The position numbers and the translations under genes are program-made. The notes under the pieces were generated by a model. That model was not told where the DNA came from. It searched no databases and worked only from the letters and a program-made list of their open reading frames with translations. 64,000 nucleotides of DNA from Spirosoma sp. KCTC 42546 (GTDB lineage Bacteria > Bacteroidota > Bacteroidia > Cytophagales > Spirosomataceae). The stretch is taken from NCBI RefSeq assembly GCF_006965485.1, contig NZ_CP041360.1, positions 4,196,501 to 4,260,500 on the forward strand, written 5' to 3'. Shown here in pieces: positions 8,526 through 16,891 of this stretch (within the stretch, counting starts at the first letter, position 1; the number at the start of each line of letters is the position of its first letter).

Positions 8526-8550
8526 ATGGTTTACCAGTCTTAGCATCAGT

Positions 8551-8580
8551 TATCGTTATATACACACAAACATAACGATA
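8551..8580. promoter_or_regulatory. ModE-like operator overlapping the mod promoter
   Basis: TATCGTTAT at 8551-8559 is repeated inverted as ATAACGATA at 8572-8580, with 12 bp between. This closely resembles the ModE operator half-site. A minus-strand -7 element TATGTTTG occupies 8567-8574, inside the palindrome, so binding here would block the promoter of the molybdate operon. No ModE gene is in this window. Confidence 0.75.
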
Positions 8581-8695
8581 GTTTTGTTTCAAACTCACCA
8601 GAACAAACCAGTAATTGATAAAAGTGGTACAGATTTTGGGGCACAAGTTGTGCCAGCAGCTAGCACCAACCGACCATAACCAGACAATTTGAACC

Positions 8696-9301
8696 ATGCG
8701 TAGGTCTTCAGCTACTTTCCAGCTTAGGTCGCTGTTTTCAACAGATGGTAAGCGCTTCTGGACAATGCAGCTTATCTATCTGATTGTAAGCTGCTTATTT
8801 TTACTACTCTTTCTCAATTTACCCAACAACCGCGATTGGTTAATCACAACTATTCAACGATTTTATGATCAGCGACGGGATTTGGGGATACGGACTGACA
8901 TCCAAACCCGCAAACAGGAAGGTTATGGTGCAGCTTTCACGTACACGAACCTTATTCGGAAATACTGTAAACCATCCGATTATTTCCTGATTCCACCGCA
9001 ACGCTACCTCATTCGGAAGGCTTATCGGCAGGGGGCAGCCACCGGATACGCCTGGGTGTATCCAAGTGTATTGTATTACCATCTTGGCAAGTCAGTTCAT
9101 TTAGTTGACATGGTCAGTCCTGATTCAATGATAGGCCGCGCTACATTTACGTTTTGGGTACAGAAAAATCAAGTAGCCTTACTGAGACTTACCGACAACA
9201 ATCGCGCTCAGATTCTTGCCGAATTCAGGAAGTATGACCCGCACTTTTTTGCTTATACGCCACAGCAAGCCAAGGCCTACGTTAAGACGACCAAGCCATG
9301 A
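8696..9301 (+). CDS. Single-pass membrane protein of unknown function
   Basis: This 201-residue protein has one hydrophobic helix near the N-terminus (about residues 25-42, LIYLIVSCLFLLLFLNL), so most of the chain probably faces the periplasm. It is basic and tyrosine-rich (YTNLIRKYCKPSDYFLIPPQ, YAWVYPSVLYYHL) and matches no family I recognise. A start at 8765 (MQLIYL) is possible. Its stop overlaps the next start by 4 bases, so the two membrane proteins are probably made together. It diverges from the molybdate operon. Confidence 0.6.
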   Translation: MRRSSATFQLRSLFSTDGKRFWTMQLIYLIVSCLFLLLFLNLPNNRDWLITTIQRFYDQRRDLGIRTDIQTRKQEGYGAAFTYTNLIRKYCKPSDYFLIPPQRYLIRKAYRQGAATGYAWVYPSVLYYHLGKSVHLVDMVSPDSMIGRATFTFWVQKNQVALLRLTDNNRAQILAEFRKYDPHFFAYTPQQAKAYVKTTKP

Positions 9302-10740
9302 CGATATCCCTTATTTTGGTCATCAGCGCCCAATTTCTGCTAGGTTTCGGCCTGATTACCCGGCTTCGAACGGTATCGACTGGATTTAGTTTGCTGGGAC
9401 TCTCTATGTTGACCGGGCTTGGTCTGAGTACAGTAATCCCCATAGGCATACAGCTTAGCCATCTGCCAATTTCGCCAACGCCGATGTTTATTGGGCTAGG
9501 TATACTGGCTGGTTCATCGCTACTCCTGTTACGCGGGCAAGGGAACTACCTGCGCCTGTTGTTTAGCTGGAAACGAATATCATTCCGTCTGTTTGAACTT
9601 CCCTTTCTGGCCTTCTGGGCGTATTTACTAGTTATCAGTGCCTGGAAATGCGCCTGGTTTCCGAACCTCCCATTCGATACGATCGTGGGTCCTGATCTGG
9701 TAGCAACGTTTGCCGTTCGAGAGCAAACGCTGGTTTCGTCGGTGTTTACAGAGCATCTGCCTACTGCATCGGTTTTCAGTAACCAACCGTTCTATGCACC
9801 TTTTAGTACAATGCAGCAGGTTATCTATCTGCTAGCGGCCGATGATTCAGGACCTTTTCCGTTTGGGAAAGTGTGGCTAACAGTAGTGGTCATCGCCTTT
9901 GGTGTATTTTTATATGCCGAGTTACGCGAACGCATCCATCCACTTCTGGCCGGACTTCTCGTCACGATCCTCGCCTGCTCACCCGAACTGTTTGCCTATA
10001 CGTTCCTGGTGCAGACCGACTGGGCCAATGCGGCCTTCTTTGCAACGGGGGTGATACTGGTACAACGCTATCTGGCATCAGGTCAGCCAATAACCCTGGT
10101 CGCGAGTGCACTCATGCTGGCCTTTGCCTGCTGGACACGTACCGAAACCATTTTCTTCGTGCCAATTGGCTCGTTACTGGTCTGGCTACATTCTCCAGGT
10201 ATTCCGAAAAAAAGTGGTTTTCTACGGGCCACCGCTGTATCGATAGCCTGCCTGGTACCAGTTGTCTTCTGGAATTATGGTTTCTTACGAGGGTATATCC
10301 CCCTCCCACCAAATGCCAGTCTGGGGAAAGTTCATGGTTTTACAGACAGCTACGTTGGTCAACTCGCGAGTGTATACGCCACTATGAATGAGCAAGTGGT
10401 GTTCGATGAGATTTACTGGGGCTATGCTGTACCGATCTTCTTAGTACTAACGGCTATTAACGTTTTTGTTTTTCGAGACAAACGAGGTCTTTCCATTCTC
10501 CTCTGGATAGCAGGCATATACATCATCTTTGGGCTTCTCATTCAGCATATTGACGGCGCCAATATTCCGTTTACCTTCCGGCGGGGCTTTTTCAAACTGC
10601 TTTTCCTGATGTATTACTACCTGGGCATCACAAGCCTGTTCCGCTGGCTGTCGGATTGGCTATATCGGTGGGAAGGGAAGCACCCAGCCAGCAATAACTT
10701 ACTGAAGTTACGCAGTGATTGTGCCTTTGTCACAATCTGA
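9298..10740 (+). CDS. Polytopic membrane protein, GT-C glycosyltransferase-like, 3' end replaced by IS
   Basis: This 480-residue protein has about ten to twelve hydrophobic helices. A periplasmic-loop region around FAVREQTLVSSVFTEHLPTA and a TDWANAAFFATG motif are reminiscent of GT-C membrane glycosyltransferases, but no diagnostic motif is certain. The last ~16 codons (from about NNLLKLRSD) are not native: they are read from the left inverted repeat and 5' end of the IS that begins at 10693. The native C-terminus is therefore lost, and the gene may be inactive or slightly shortened. It overlaps the upstream gene by 4 bases. Confidence 0.6.
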   Translation: MTISLILVISAQFLLGFGLITRLRTVSTGFSLLGLSMLTGLGLSTVIPIGIQLSHLPISPTPMFIGLGILAGSSLLLLRGQGNYLRLLFSWKRISFRLFELPFLAFWAYLLVISAWKCAWFPNLPFDTIVGPDLVATFAVREQTLVSSVFTEHLPTASVFSNQPFYAPFSTMQQVIYLLAADDSGPFPFGKVWLTVVVIAFGVFLYAELRERIHPLLAGLLVTILACSPELFAYTFLVQTDWANAAFFATGVILVQRYLASGQPITLVASALMLAFACWTRTETIFFVPIGSLLVWLHSPGIPKKSGFLRATAVSIACLVPVVFWNYGFLRGYIPLPPNASLGKVHGFTDSYVGQLASVYATMNEQVVFDEIYWGYAVPIFLVLTAINVFVFRDKRGLSILLWIAGIYIIFGLLIQHIDGANIPFTFRRGFFKLLFLMYYYLGITSLFRWLSDWLYRWEGKHPASNNLLKLRSDCAFVTI

Positions 10741-11875
10741 GCAGAATATACCATTTTTGCCACTATGAAAGGGCTGACGCTGGAACAAGATTTATACTCG
10801 GACTATCTGGTGGTCAATCAGGGACAGGCCACTGCCACCCGATTAGCCGCTCTTTTAGAACAGCAGCTCAGCCATGACCGGTTAACTCGTAGCCTAAGCG
10901 GGGCTGATTATGGGTCGGCTCAACTCTGGCAAGTTGTTAAGCCCTTTGTACAACAAATGGCCCACCCGGATGGACTCTTACTACTGGATGATACCGTCGA
11001 AGAAAAACCCTACAGCCAAACCAATCAGTTGATCAGCTACCACTTTGACCATACTCAAGGCCGTTCGGTCAAAGGCATTAATCAACTCACGGCGCTCTAT
11101 CACAGTCAGGATACAAGCTTGCCTGTTGGCTTTCATTTAGTGAGAAAGACTAAAACCATTCAAGCCAAGAAAGGGCCTAAACGGGTCAGTGAGCAGACCA
11201 AGCAACAACTTTTTCGGGACTTAATTCGGCAGGCAATCGCCAATCAATTCCCGTTTAAGTACGTCTTGGCCGACAGTTGGTATGGTTCCGTGGAAAACAT
11301 CAACTATCTGATTGACAAACAAAAGCAGTTTATTTTTGCGCTAAAAACCAATCGACAAGTAGCCCTTTGTGAAGCCGATAATCAGCAGGGGCGGCATCGG
11401 TCGATGAGTGAGTTAGGCTGGGAGGAGACAACACAACACCGTGTCTGGCTGGCAGGCGTAGAAACCGCCTTGTTGCTGACCAGACTCGTTTTTGATAACA
11501 AAGACGGCTCACGGGGGACACTCTATCTGCTGACCAATGACCTCACGACCGATGCTGCTCAGATACAAAGCACGTATGGACTGCGGTGGCGGATCGAACC
11601 GGGCCGCCGGAGCGGAGTTCTACAAGTCGATTAAGTCAAACACGGGCTATGCCAACTCCCCGGCTCATCGGGTACGCACTCAGAGCAATCACCTGTTCCT
11701 ATCAATGGTCGCTTTTGTCAAGTTGGAAGCACTCAAAGTCTTGAGTCGGCTGAATCATTTTGCCTTGAAAGCAAAGTTGACTCAGAATGCCTTAAAACAG
11801 TCATGGCAGCAGTGGCAGGACTACAAACAAGCCTCTACACTACTTGCTCTATATGCGTAACATCAGTAACTTATT
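10693..11875 (+). mobile_element. IS4-family insertion sequence, transposase broken
   Basis: About 1183 bp bounded by 21-bp terminal inverted repeats at 10693-10713 and 11855-11875 (19 of 21 pairs match; outer bases AATAA, inner GTTACGC). It contains one transposase reading frame with a frameshift. No target-site duplication could be found: flanks CCCAGCCAGC and TTCGACAGGA differ. The flank may have been rearranged after insertion. Confidence 0.8.
10765..11860 (+). pseudogene. IS4-family DDE transposase, frameshifted at the YREK motif
   Basis: The first part (10765 to about 11598) encodes the DDE domain: the first catalytic Asp region LLLLDDTVEEKPYS, the second at KYVLADSWYGS, then a YGLRWRIE stretch, the start of the IS4-family YREK signature. 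The remainder, EFYKSIKSNTG onward to the C-terminal LLALYA at 11860, is in the +1 frame. Removing 16 bases at 11599-11614 would join RIE to EFYKSIK exactly as the Y-2-R-3-E-6-K motif requires. The copy therefore looks inactivated by a small GC-rich insertion just after the catalytic Glu codon. It should not be autonomous unless complemented. Confidence 0.85.
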
Positions 11876-12260
11876 TTCGACAGGATTCACAGGATAAGGC
11901 AGTATCTGTGTTTGATCGTGTGATTAGGTTAATCATTGAACTTACTTTCCCCTAAATCCCCTGAAAGGGCAGGGCCGTTAAGTTCTGAATTTTCTTTACT
12001 TAACCAGCCTCTTTTGTTAGCTCATTTTTACCCCCAACCCCCTGAAGGGGGAGAAAATCCACTTCGGAGTACTCCCCCTTCAGGGGGCTGGGGGGTAAAA
12101 ACGCTAGAACTTAACGGCCCTGCCCTAAAGGGGGACTTTGCTCGCACTTGAATAAAGTCCCCTTTAGGGGATTTAGGGGTAAAACAAGTTGGGAAAGGAT
12201 AACCCTAAACAGGTCCTTCTTCATAATCCTGACCTATCCTGTAAATCCTGCCGAAAAAGA
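11876..12260. repeat. Nested palindrome block between the IS and tag
   Basis: This stretch has no gene. The outermost arms are CGACAGGATTCACAGGATA near 11878 and TATCCTGTAAATCCTGCCGA near 12236. Inside, AGGGCAGGGCCGTTAAGTTC (from ~11967) pairs with GAACTTAACGGCCCTGCCCT (to ~12126). The innermost pair is ACCCCCAACCCCCTGAAGGG (from ~12030) with CCTTCAGGGGGCTGGGGGGT (to ~12097). A CCCCTAAATCCCCT word near 11951 is answered by AGGGGATTTAGGGG near 12167. Confidence 0.85.
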
Positions 12261-12275
12261 TTTACCCTTGTTACC

Positions 12276-12818
12276 TTATAACCAGAGCGGCCTGGCTTCC
12301 AAAACGTTAGCATATACGCTACAATCGGCGGAATGGGCGCCGGGCAGAAATCCAATACTCATCAAAAACTCATTCACGATCTCTCCGCCTGTGAAGCGAA
12401 ACGTTTTCTTGAACAGCTTCACCCACTCTAGTTTTGTTTTTGGATGATGAAGTTCCAGCCATGCGTCAAACGAGCCATGTTCCGCCTGGAGTTGTAGGAT
12501 GGTTTTCGCATTTTCGATGGCTGCATTAATTTTTAGCCGATTGCGAATGATACCGGGATCGGCCATCAGCCTCTCGCGATCTGTATCCGTATAGGCCGCC
12601 ACTGTTTTTAAGTCGAAATTGTCATACGCCTTTCGGAAAGTAGCTTCTTTTCTCAGAATGGTTTCCCAGCTCAGGCCAGCCTGATTTATTTCCAAGACTA
12701 ATCGGCAAAACAACTCATTATCATCGTGGATGGGAAAGCCATACAGATAATCGTGATAGGCTTTGTGTAAGGCTTTCCGTTCTTCGGGCATGGAATCGAT
12801 GGCGCGGCAGTAGGACAT
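12276..12818 (-). CDS. tag: DNA-3-methyladenine glycosylase I
   Basis: This protein of about 180 residues removes 3-methyladenine from DNA as the first step of base excision repair. It keeps the Tag signature: an N-terminal Cys in SYCR, the His of AYHDYLYG, EINQAGLSWETILRK around the base-binding pocket, and DPGIIRNRLKINAAIENA. The C-terminal GAHSADC supplies the His and Cys that complete the Tag zinc site. The frame is open 14 codons further upstream, but MSYCRAID matches the usual Tag start. Its stop lies at the edge of the palindrome block; the next gene upstream is the M19 dipeptidase in the same direction. Confidence 0.92.
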   Translation of the reverse strand: MSYCRAIDSMPEERKALHKAYHDYLYGFPIHDDNELFCRLVLEINQAGLSWETILRKEATFRKAYDNFDLKTVAAYTDTDRERLMADPGIIRNRLKINAAIENAKTILQLQAEHGSFDAWLELHHPKTKLEWVKLFKKTFRFTGGEIVNEFLMSIGFLPGAHSADCSVYANVLEARPLWL

Positions 12819-12911
12819 TGAGGTTGTGTTTAAACCCCAAAAATACGGCATTAGTCGCATCTTATCTCACAACAGGGAGATATAACCATACGTACAAGCG
12901 CTAACCCACTA

Positions 12912-13985
12912 TCACTTCTTTGTGCTGGATTTAGCGATCTTGCCCAGAACAACTCTGGCGTTTTCGCCCATAATTTTATCTACCTCCTGGCTGGTAAGTC
13001 CTTTTGCTTTCAAGGCTTCCGCTACCTGCGGATATTGAGTATAGTTCGTTAACACCGGTTGAAAGTTAGCGCTCATATCGGTGCCAATCCCGACGTGATC
13101 AATGCCCACCACATCGATCAGTCGTTTAATGTTATCGACATATTCATCGAAGCTTTTATTGAATCCCGAAGGCCATGCTCCAATAACGCCACCCGTGTCA
13201 GCGACAAATTTTGCATGCTCTTTTGAAATAGCCCGGAGGGCAATTGGGCGATCGGCCTCCATTTGCAGGATGCTGTGCGATAAGATGATCGGGGATTTCG
13301 TCAGGTTGGCCACATCTTTAGCCGTTTGAAACGACGCGTGGGCCACATCGATCACCATACCCAGTTCATTCATCTTTTTGACGACATCTTTACCAAACGA
13401 TGACAATCCATTGAACGTCGTTTCGGCCGTTTGAAGATCCCCAAGGCCATTTTGTGCGTAGTGTACCAATTGAATGGAGCGAACCCCGTCCTGATAGGCT
13501 TCTTCGATCCGGCTTAGCTGATCATCTAAAAAATCACCCCCTTCCACAGCCAAGTACCCAATGGGGCCGCGGCTTTTGGTACTCAGGTCATTCAGATCGG
13601 TTGAAAACGGCATGCCCACTTGCGCAAACACCTCTTTTATCCGCTGAAGCTGGCGTTTATACTCTGTCCAGCCATCGCCGGGCGAGAATTTACGAGTAAT
13701 GATGATTCCTTTTGGGCCTGGTTTTATCAGGGGCGCATCGGCTACCAGCGCAAGAAACCCACTGGTTAGATGGCCTTCCTTCATGTCGCTGATCGTTTGC
13801 ACGGTCTCCCCGTTATTGGCAAAGTTACGCTCGGTCATCGACCAGCCGGGATGGCAATGAAAATCAAAATAGATGGACTTTTTGGGGGCGGGCCTCGCGT
13901 AGGCTGCCAGCTCATCTACCGGCAGCAAAGATGCGCCCGCGGCTATTGTGCATATATTTTTCAAAAACTGCTTTCGTGTTTGCAT
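12912..13985 (-). CDS. Exported membrane-dipeptidase-type peptidase (M19)
   Basis: This 357-residue zinc dipeptidase begins with a Tat-like or Sec signal (MQTRKQFLKNICTIAAGASL). The metal-site HxH is present as His43 and His45 in FDFHCHPG. Later M19 landmarks are AVEGGDF with the bridging Glu, LVHYAQNGLGD, VIDVAHAS and ILSHS for the remaining histidines, and HVGIGTDM near the C-terminus. It probably hydrolyses dipeptides, possibly with D-residues, in the periplasm or cell envelope. It precedes tag on the same strand but with a 94-bp gap, so cotranscription is uncertain. Confidence 0.88.
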   Translation of the reverse strand: MQTRKQFLKNICTIAAGASLLPVDELAAYARPAPKKSIYFDFHCHPGWSMTERNFANNGETVQTISDMKEGHLTSGFLALVADAPLIKPGPKGIIITRKFSPGDGWTEYKRQLQRIKEVFAQVGMPFSTDLNDLSTKSRGPIGYLAVEGGDFLDDQLSRIEEAYQDGVRSIQLVHYAQNGLGDLQTAETTFNGLSSFGKDVVKKMNELGMVIDVAHASFQTAKDVANLTKSPIILSHSILQMEADRPIALRAISKEHAKFVADTGGVIGAWPSGFNKSFDEYVDNIKRLIDVVGIDHVGIGTDMSANFQPVLTNYTQYPQVAEALKAKGLTSQEVDKIMGENARVVLGKIAKSSTKK

Positions 13986-14068
13986 AGGAAGGTTTTCTAT
14001 AAAGAGGTTGTATTCGCAATTGTAAGATAGGATTTCTTTGGTTAACCCGTAACCGTTAATTTGCAGGT

Positions 14069-15583
14069 ATGAATTATCCTAACTATTTGCTTGCGCTGGT
14101 GGCCTGCTGCGGTTTAGCGATGCCGACGAGCGTACAGGCACAGGACCGCAATCTAACGTACCGAGAGAGTCAGGACGATTTTTTAAATCCAGAACGAGGT
14201 TTTTACATTCCGATTTCTACGTCGTCGGCCCGGTTTGTACCGCTTGATGCCGCTGCGCTAACGACCTACCGAACCCAGCCGCAACGTGTCTCCAAGGCTA
14301 CTTATTCAATCTACTGCTCGCTGGTGTATCGGAGTTACCGGCTGGAAACGTTTAAAGACAGTCCGCTCAGTGCGGATTTTCTGGAAAACGTGCGGGCCGA
14401 TTTTGCCATTGCCCGTACTTCCGGCGTCAAACTCATTCTTCGATTCGCCTATACCGATAAAGCCACCAACGGCGATTGTCCCGATCAATACAAAATATGT
14501 CCGCCCTATGGCGATGCCCCCAAAGCTATTGTGTTGAACCACATTCGGCAGCTAAGCCCTTTACTCCATGAAAATGCCGATGTGATTGCTGTTTTCCAGA
14601 TGGGTTTCATTGGCATTTGGGGCGAAAATTACTTTACCGATTATTTCGGCGATGCATCTACCAATGGGCTGAGCGTTGTGCCTGATAGTAGCTGGCAGGA
14701 TCGCAACCAGGTACTGGCGGCTCTCCTACAGGCACTTCCCACCGACCGCATGGTGCAGGTGCGTACCCCCCAGATTAAGCAACGATTTGTTTATGGCCCC
14801 AAAGCACCCATTACGTCGGCAGCTATGCCTGCTACTGCTGGCTTTGGCGCTTCTCCCACCGCCCGGATTGGCTTTCACAACGATTGCTTTCTGGCCAGCC
14901 CCGACGATTATGGGACATTTTATGACGTGGGCAATTCGTCGACCAAGCGCGGGCCCGCTACGGAGGTGCTCCGCCGGTATATGGCCCAGGATAGCCACTA
15001 TACCGCCGTTGGGGGCGAAACCTGCGATGATGCCTTCAGCCCCCAAAACGACTGCGCGCCCCTCGGCCGTGCTGAGCAGGAAATGGCCCTGATGCACTAT
15101 AGTTACCTGAACGCCAGCTATAATAACGACGTGAACAACGACTGGCAGGCCAATGGCTGCATGGACAACATTCGTCGCCGACTGGGCTACCGGTTTGTGC
15201 TTCGGAAGGCCACACTCGCTGAATCCGGAAAGGCGGGGCAGTCTATAACCGTTGCGTTCACTGTTGATAATGTGGGGTATGCTTCTCCCTACAACCCAAG
15301 GCCGCTTCAACTCATTCTGCGACATACGAAAACGGGGGTAGTCCATACGCTTCCCTTAAAAACGGATGTTCGACGGTTGCTGCCCGGCTCGCATCAGCTC
15401 CGTCAGTCGGTCAAACTTCCTGAAGATCTAAAAGCGGGGCAATATGAGTTGCTTTTAAATTTGCCCGATAGCTATGCCTCTCTGGCGACTAACCCGGCTT
15501 ACAGCATTCGCTTGGCCAATGACGGGCTCTGGGAAGCCCAAACGGGATTTAACAAACTGAACCATGTGCTTACGGTCCGCTGA
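14069..15583 (+). CDS. Secreted DUF4874/DUF4832 protein
   Basis: This 504-residue protein has a signal peptide (MNYPNYLLALVACCGLAMPTSVQAQ). An N-terminal DUF4874 domain follows (about 30-210, with FLNPERGFYIP and VKLILRFAYTDK) and then a DUF4832 domain (about 220-500, with GFHNDCFLASPDDYGTF and GGETC). The pair has a TIM-barrel-like look with conserved Asp/Glu, and many members are found in polysaccharide-degrading Bacteroidota, but no substrate is proven. It stands alone, divergent from the dipeptidase. No typical C-terminal type IX sorting domain is seen. Confidence 0.85.
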   Translation: MNYPNYLLALVACCGLAMPTSVQAQDRNLTYRESQDDFLNPERGFYIPISTSSARFVPLDAAALTTYRTQPQRVSKATYSIYCSLVYRSYRLETFKDSPLSADFLENVRADFAIARTSGVKLILRFAYTDKATNGDCPDQYKICPPYGDAPKAIVLNHIRQLSPLLHENADVIAVFQMGFIGIWGENYFTDYFGDASTNGLSVVPDSSWQDRNQVLAALLQALPTDRMVQVRTPQIKQRFVYGPKAPITSAAMPATAGFGASPTARIGFHNDCFLASPDDYGTFYDVGNSSTKRGPATEVLRRYMAQDSHYTAVGGETCDDAFSPQNDCAPLGRAEQEMALMHYSYLNASYNNDVNNDWQANGCMDNIRRRLGYRFVLRKATLAESGKAGQSITVAFTVDNVGYASPYNPRPLQLILRHTKTGVVHTLPLKTDVRRLLPGSHQLRQSVKLPEDLKAGQYELLLNLPDSYASLATNPAYSIRLANDGLWEAQTGFNKLNHVLTVR

Positions 15584-15788
15584 TTGTAGGGCTTGTTGAG
15601 CAATGGGCTTTTTGAAAAGCCAACGTACAGGGCTTTCTTATTAATTCAATTTTCAATTCATGGTCAAAAGCATCACGTCGTTATGTTTCTGCTTTGCCGA
15701 TATGCCTATCGATCATTGTGTTAAGCGACACGGTTTTCAATTGATTGACTTTATCTTTCATTGCATGACATGGTAGGCCTAATATCAC

Positions 15789-15828
15789 AAAAAAACCGCT
15801 ACACCTACCTCGAAGGTAAGCATAGCGG
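15789..15828 (-). terminator. Intrinsic terminator of the DUF3050 gene
   Basis: Read on the minus strand, CCGCTATGCTTACCTTCGAG continues into GTAGGTGTAGCGG and a run of seven T. The stem is CCGCTA/TAGCGG with an inner TACCT/AGGTA helix. The rest of the 280-bp gap (15584-15862) shows no gene. Confidence 0.85.
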
Positions 15829-15862
15829 CAATCTACTCTTTGGGTTCCGCTCTTCTCTGGGG

Positions 15863-16678
15863 CTAAACCAAACGAGCCATCTCTGTCTCTTGATGATCCT
15901 TTCGCTTTTCCATTAACTCCTCATACACACAGTCCCAGAGGTCAATGCGTTTTTGCAAAGCCTGACGAACAGACTGTTCGGCTTCCAGCCAGTATTGTTC
16001 ATTCTCTCCGCATAGATTGGCCGTCATTTGTAGCGCTAGTTGGCTATGGTGATCACCGTCGACTTCAATGTGGCGTTCGAGGTAGTATTTGAAGATGGAC
16101 AGGCTATCCGGGAATTTCCTGTGCAGGTCGTTGATGATCGAAATAAACATGCCGGGAATCAGGTCTTCGCGCCCGAACGTAAACACCGCCGATTGCTGGT
16201 GCTCCCGATTACCCGAAATAATAGCAAAGGTAAAATTTACAAAATCGTTGGCGGCCTGCGGGGTTGCTGAGGCTGTAAACGCCTGATCGAAATCACCCGT
16301 TTCTTTCAGGATCGCGACAAATGTTTCTATTGGTACTGTATCAGCACCGCACTGTTGCATAGCATCCAGATACAGTTCAAAGTGGCTTTTACGGGTGCCG
16401 TCCATATCGACATCCGATTCTTCGCCGGCAACGATTTCATTGATTAAATAGCGAGTTTCCGCCGAGCCCTTCGGAAACCAGGGAACCGATGTACAAGTGA
16501 GATTAAGTTGCAGGGCCTTGAGTAGCGACATAAAATCCCAGACGGCAAATACGTGATACTGCATGAACACTCGGACATCGTCCACACTTTGAATGGCGTC
16601 ATACACCTTGTGGTTTATAATCTCCTGCCGCAACGGCTCAATTGATTGTTGAATTTGTTCAATTCGTGCATTCATCAT
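15863..16678 (-). CDS. DUF3050 (heme-oxygenase-like fold) protein
   Basis: This cytoplasmic protein of about 271 residues matches DUF3050, with MQYHVFAVWDFMSLLKALQ, SVPWFPKGSAETRYLINEIV and GEESDVDMDGTRKSHFELYL near the N-terminus and repeated His/Glu positions typical of the heme-oxygenase-like diiron or heme fold. The reaction is unknown. The frame stays open 75 codons further upstream, but those read through the long inverted repeat at 16740-16891, so the start is placed at the MMNARIEQ codons. It follows the histidine kinase on the same strand and may be the last gene of the efflux/two-component cluster. Confidence 0.85.
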   Translation of the reverse strand: MMNARIEQIQQSIEPLRQEIINHKVYDAIQSVDDVRVFMQYHVFAVWDFMSLLKALQLNLTCTSVPWFPKGSAETRYLINEIVAGEESDVDMDGTRKSHFELYLDAMQQCGADTVPIETFVAILKETGDFDQAFTASATPQAANDFVNFTFAIISGNREHQQSAVFTFGREDLIPGMFISIINDLHRKFPDSLSIFKYYLERHIEVDGDHHSQLALQMTANLCGENEQYWLEAEQSVRQALQKRIDLWDCVYEELMEKRKDHQETEMARLV

Positions 16679-16739
16679 TGGAAATAATTCACTGTTTTGG
16701 GTTGTATATACGACTGAAACCTGATAAAAGATGGCATAC

Positions 16740-16891
16740 GATGGCGCAAGGCCGGGCCACGCTGGCTCCAGCCTTGTGTCTATTATTTTCCGGCCTCTGG
16801 CCGGATTATCAAACGTATCTTTGTTACCGGCCAGAGGCCGGGGAATAGTAGACACAAGGCTGGAGCCAACGTGGCCCGGCCTTGCGCCATC
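16740..16891. repeat. Long inverted repeat with GGCCTCTGGCC core
   Basis: The left arm 16740-16804 and right arm 16827-16891 are 65 bp each with only a few mismatches, all transitions. Outer words are GATGGCGCAAGGCCGGGCC; the inner word is CCGGCCTCTGGCCGG. It separates the kinase stop from the DUF3050 start. Confidence 0.92.

Noticed and set aside
10681..11890. Target-site duplication around the IS4-type element
   Set aside because: The flanking 8-10 bases do not match on either side of the terminal repeats.
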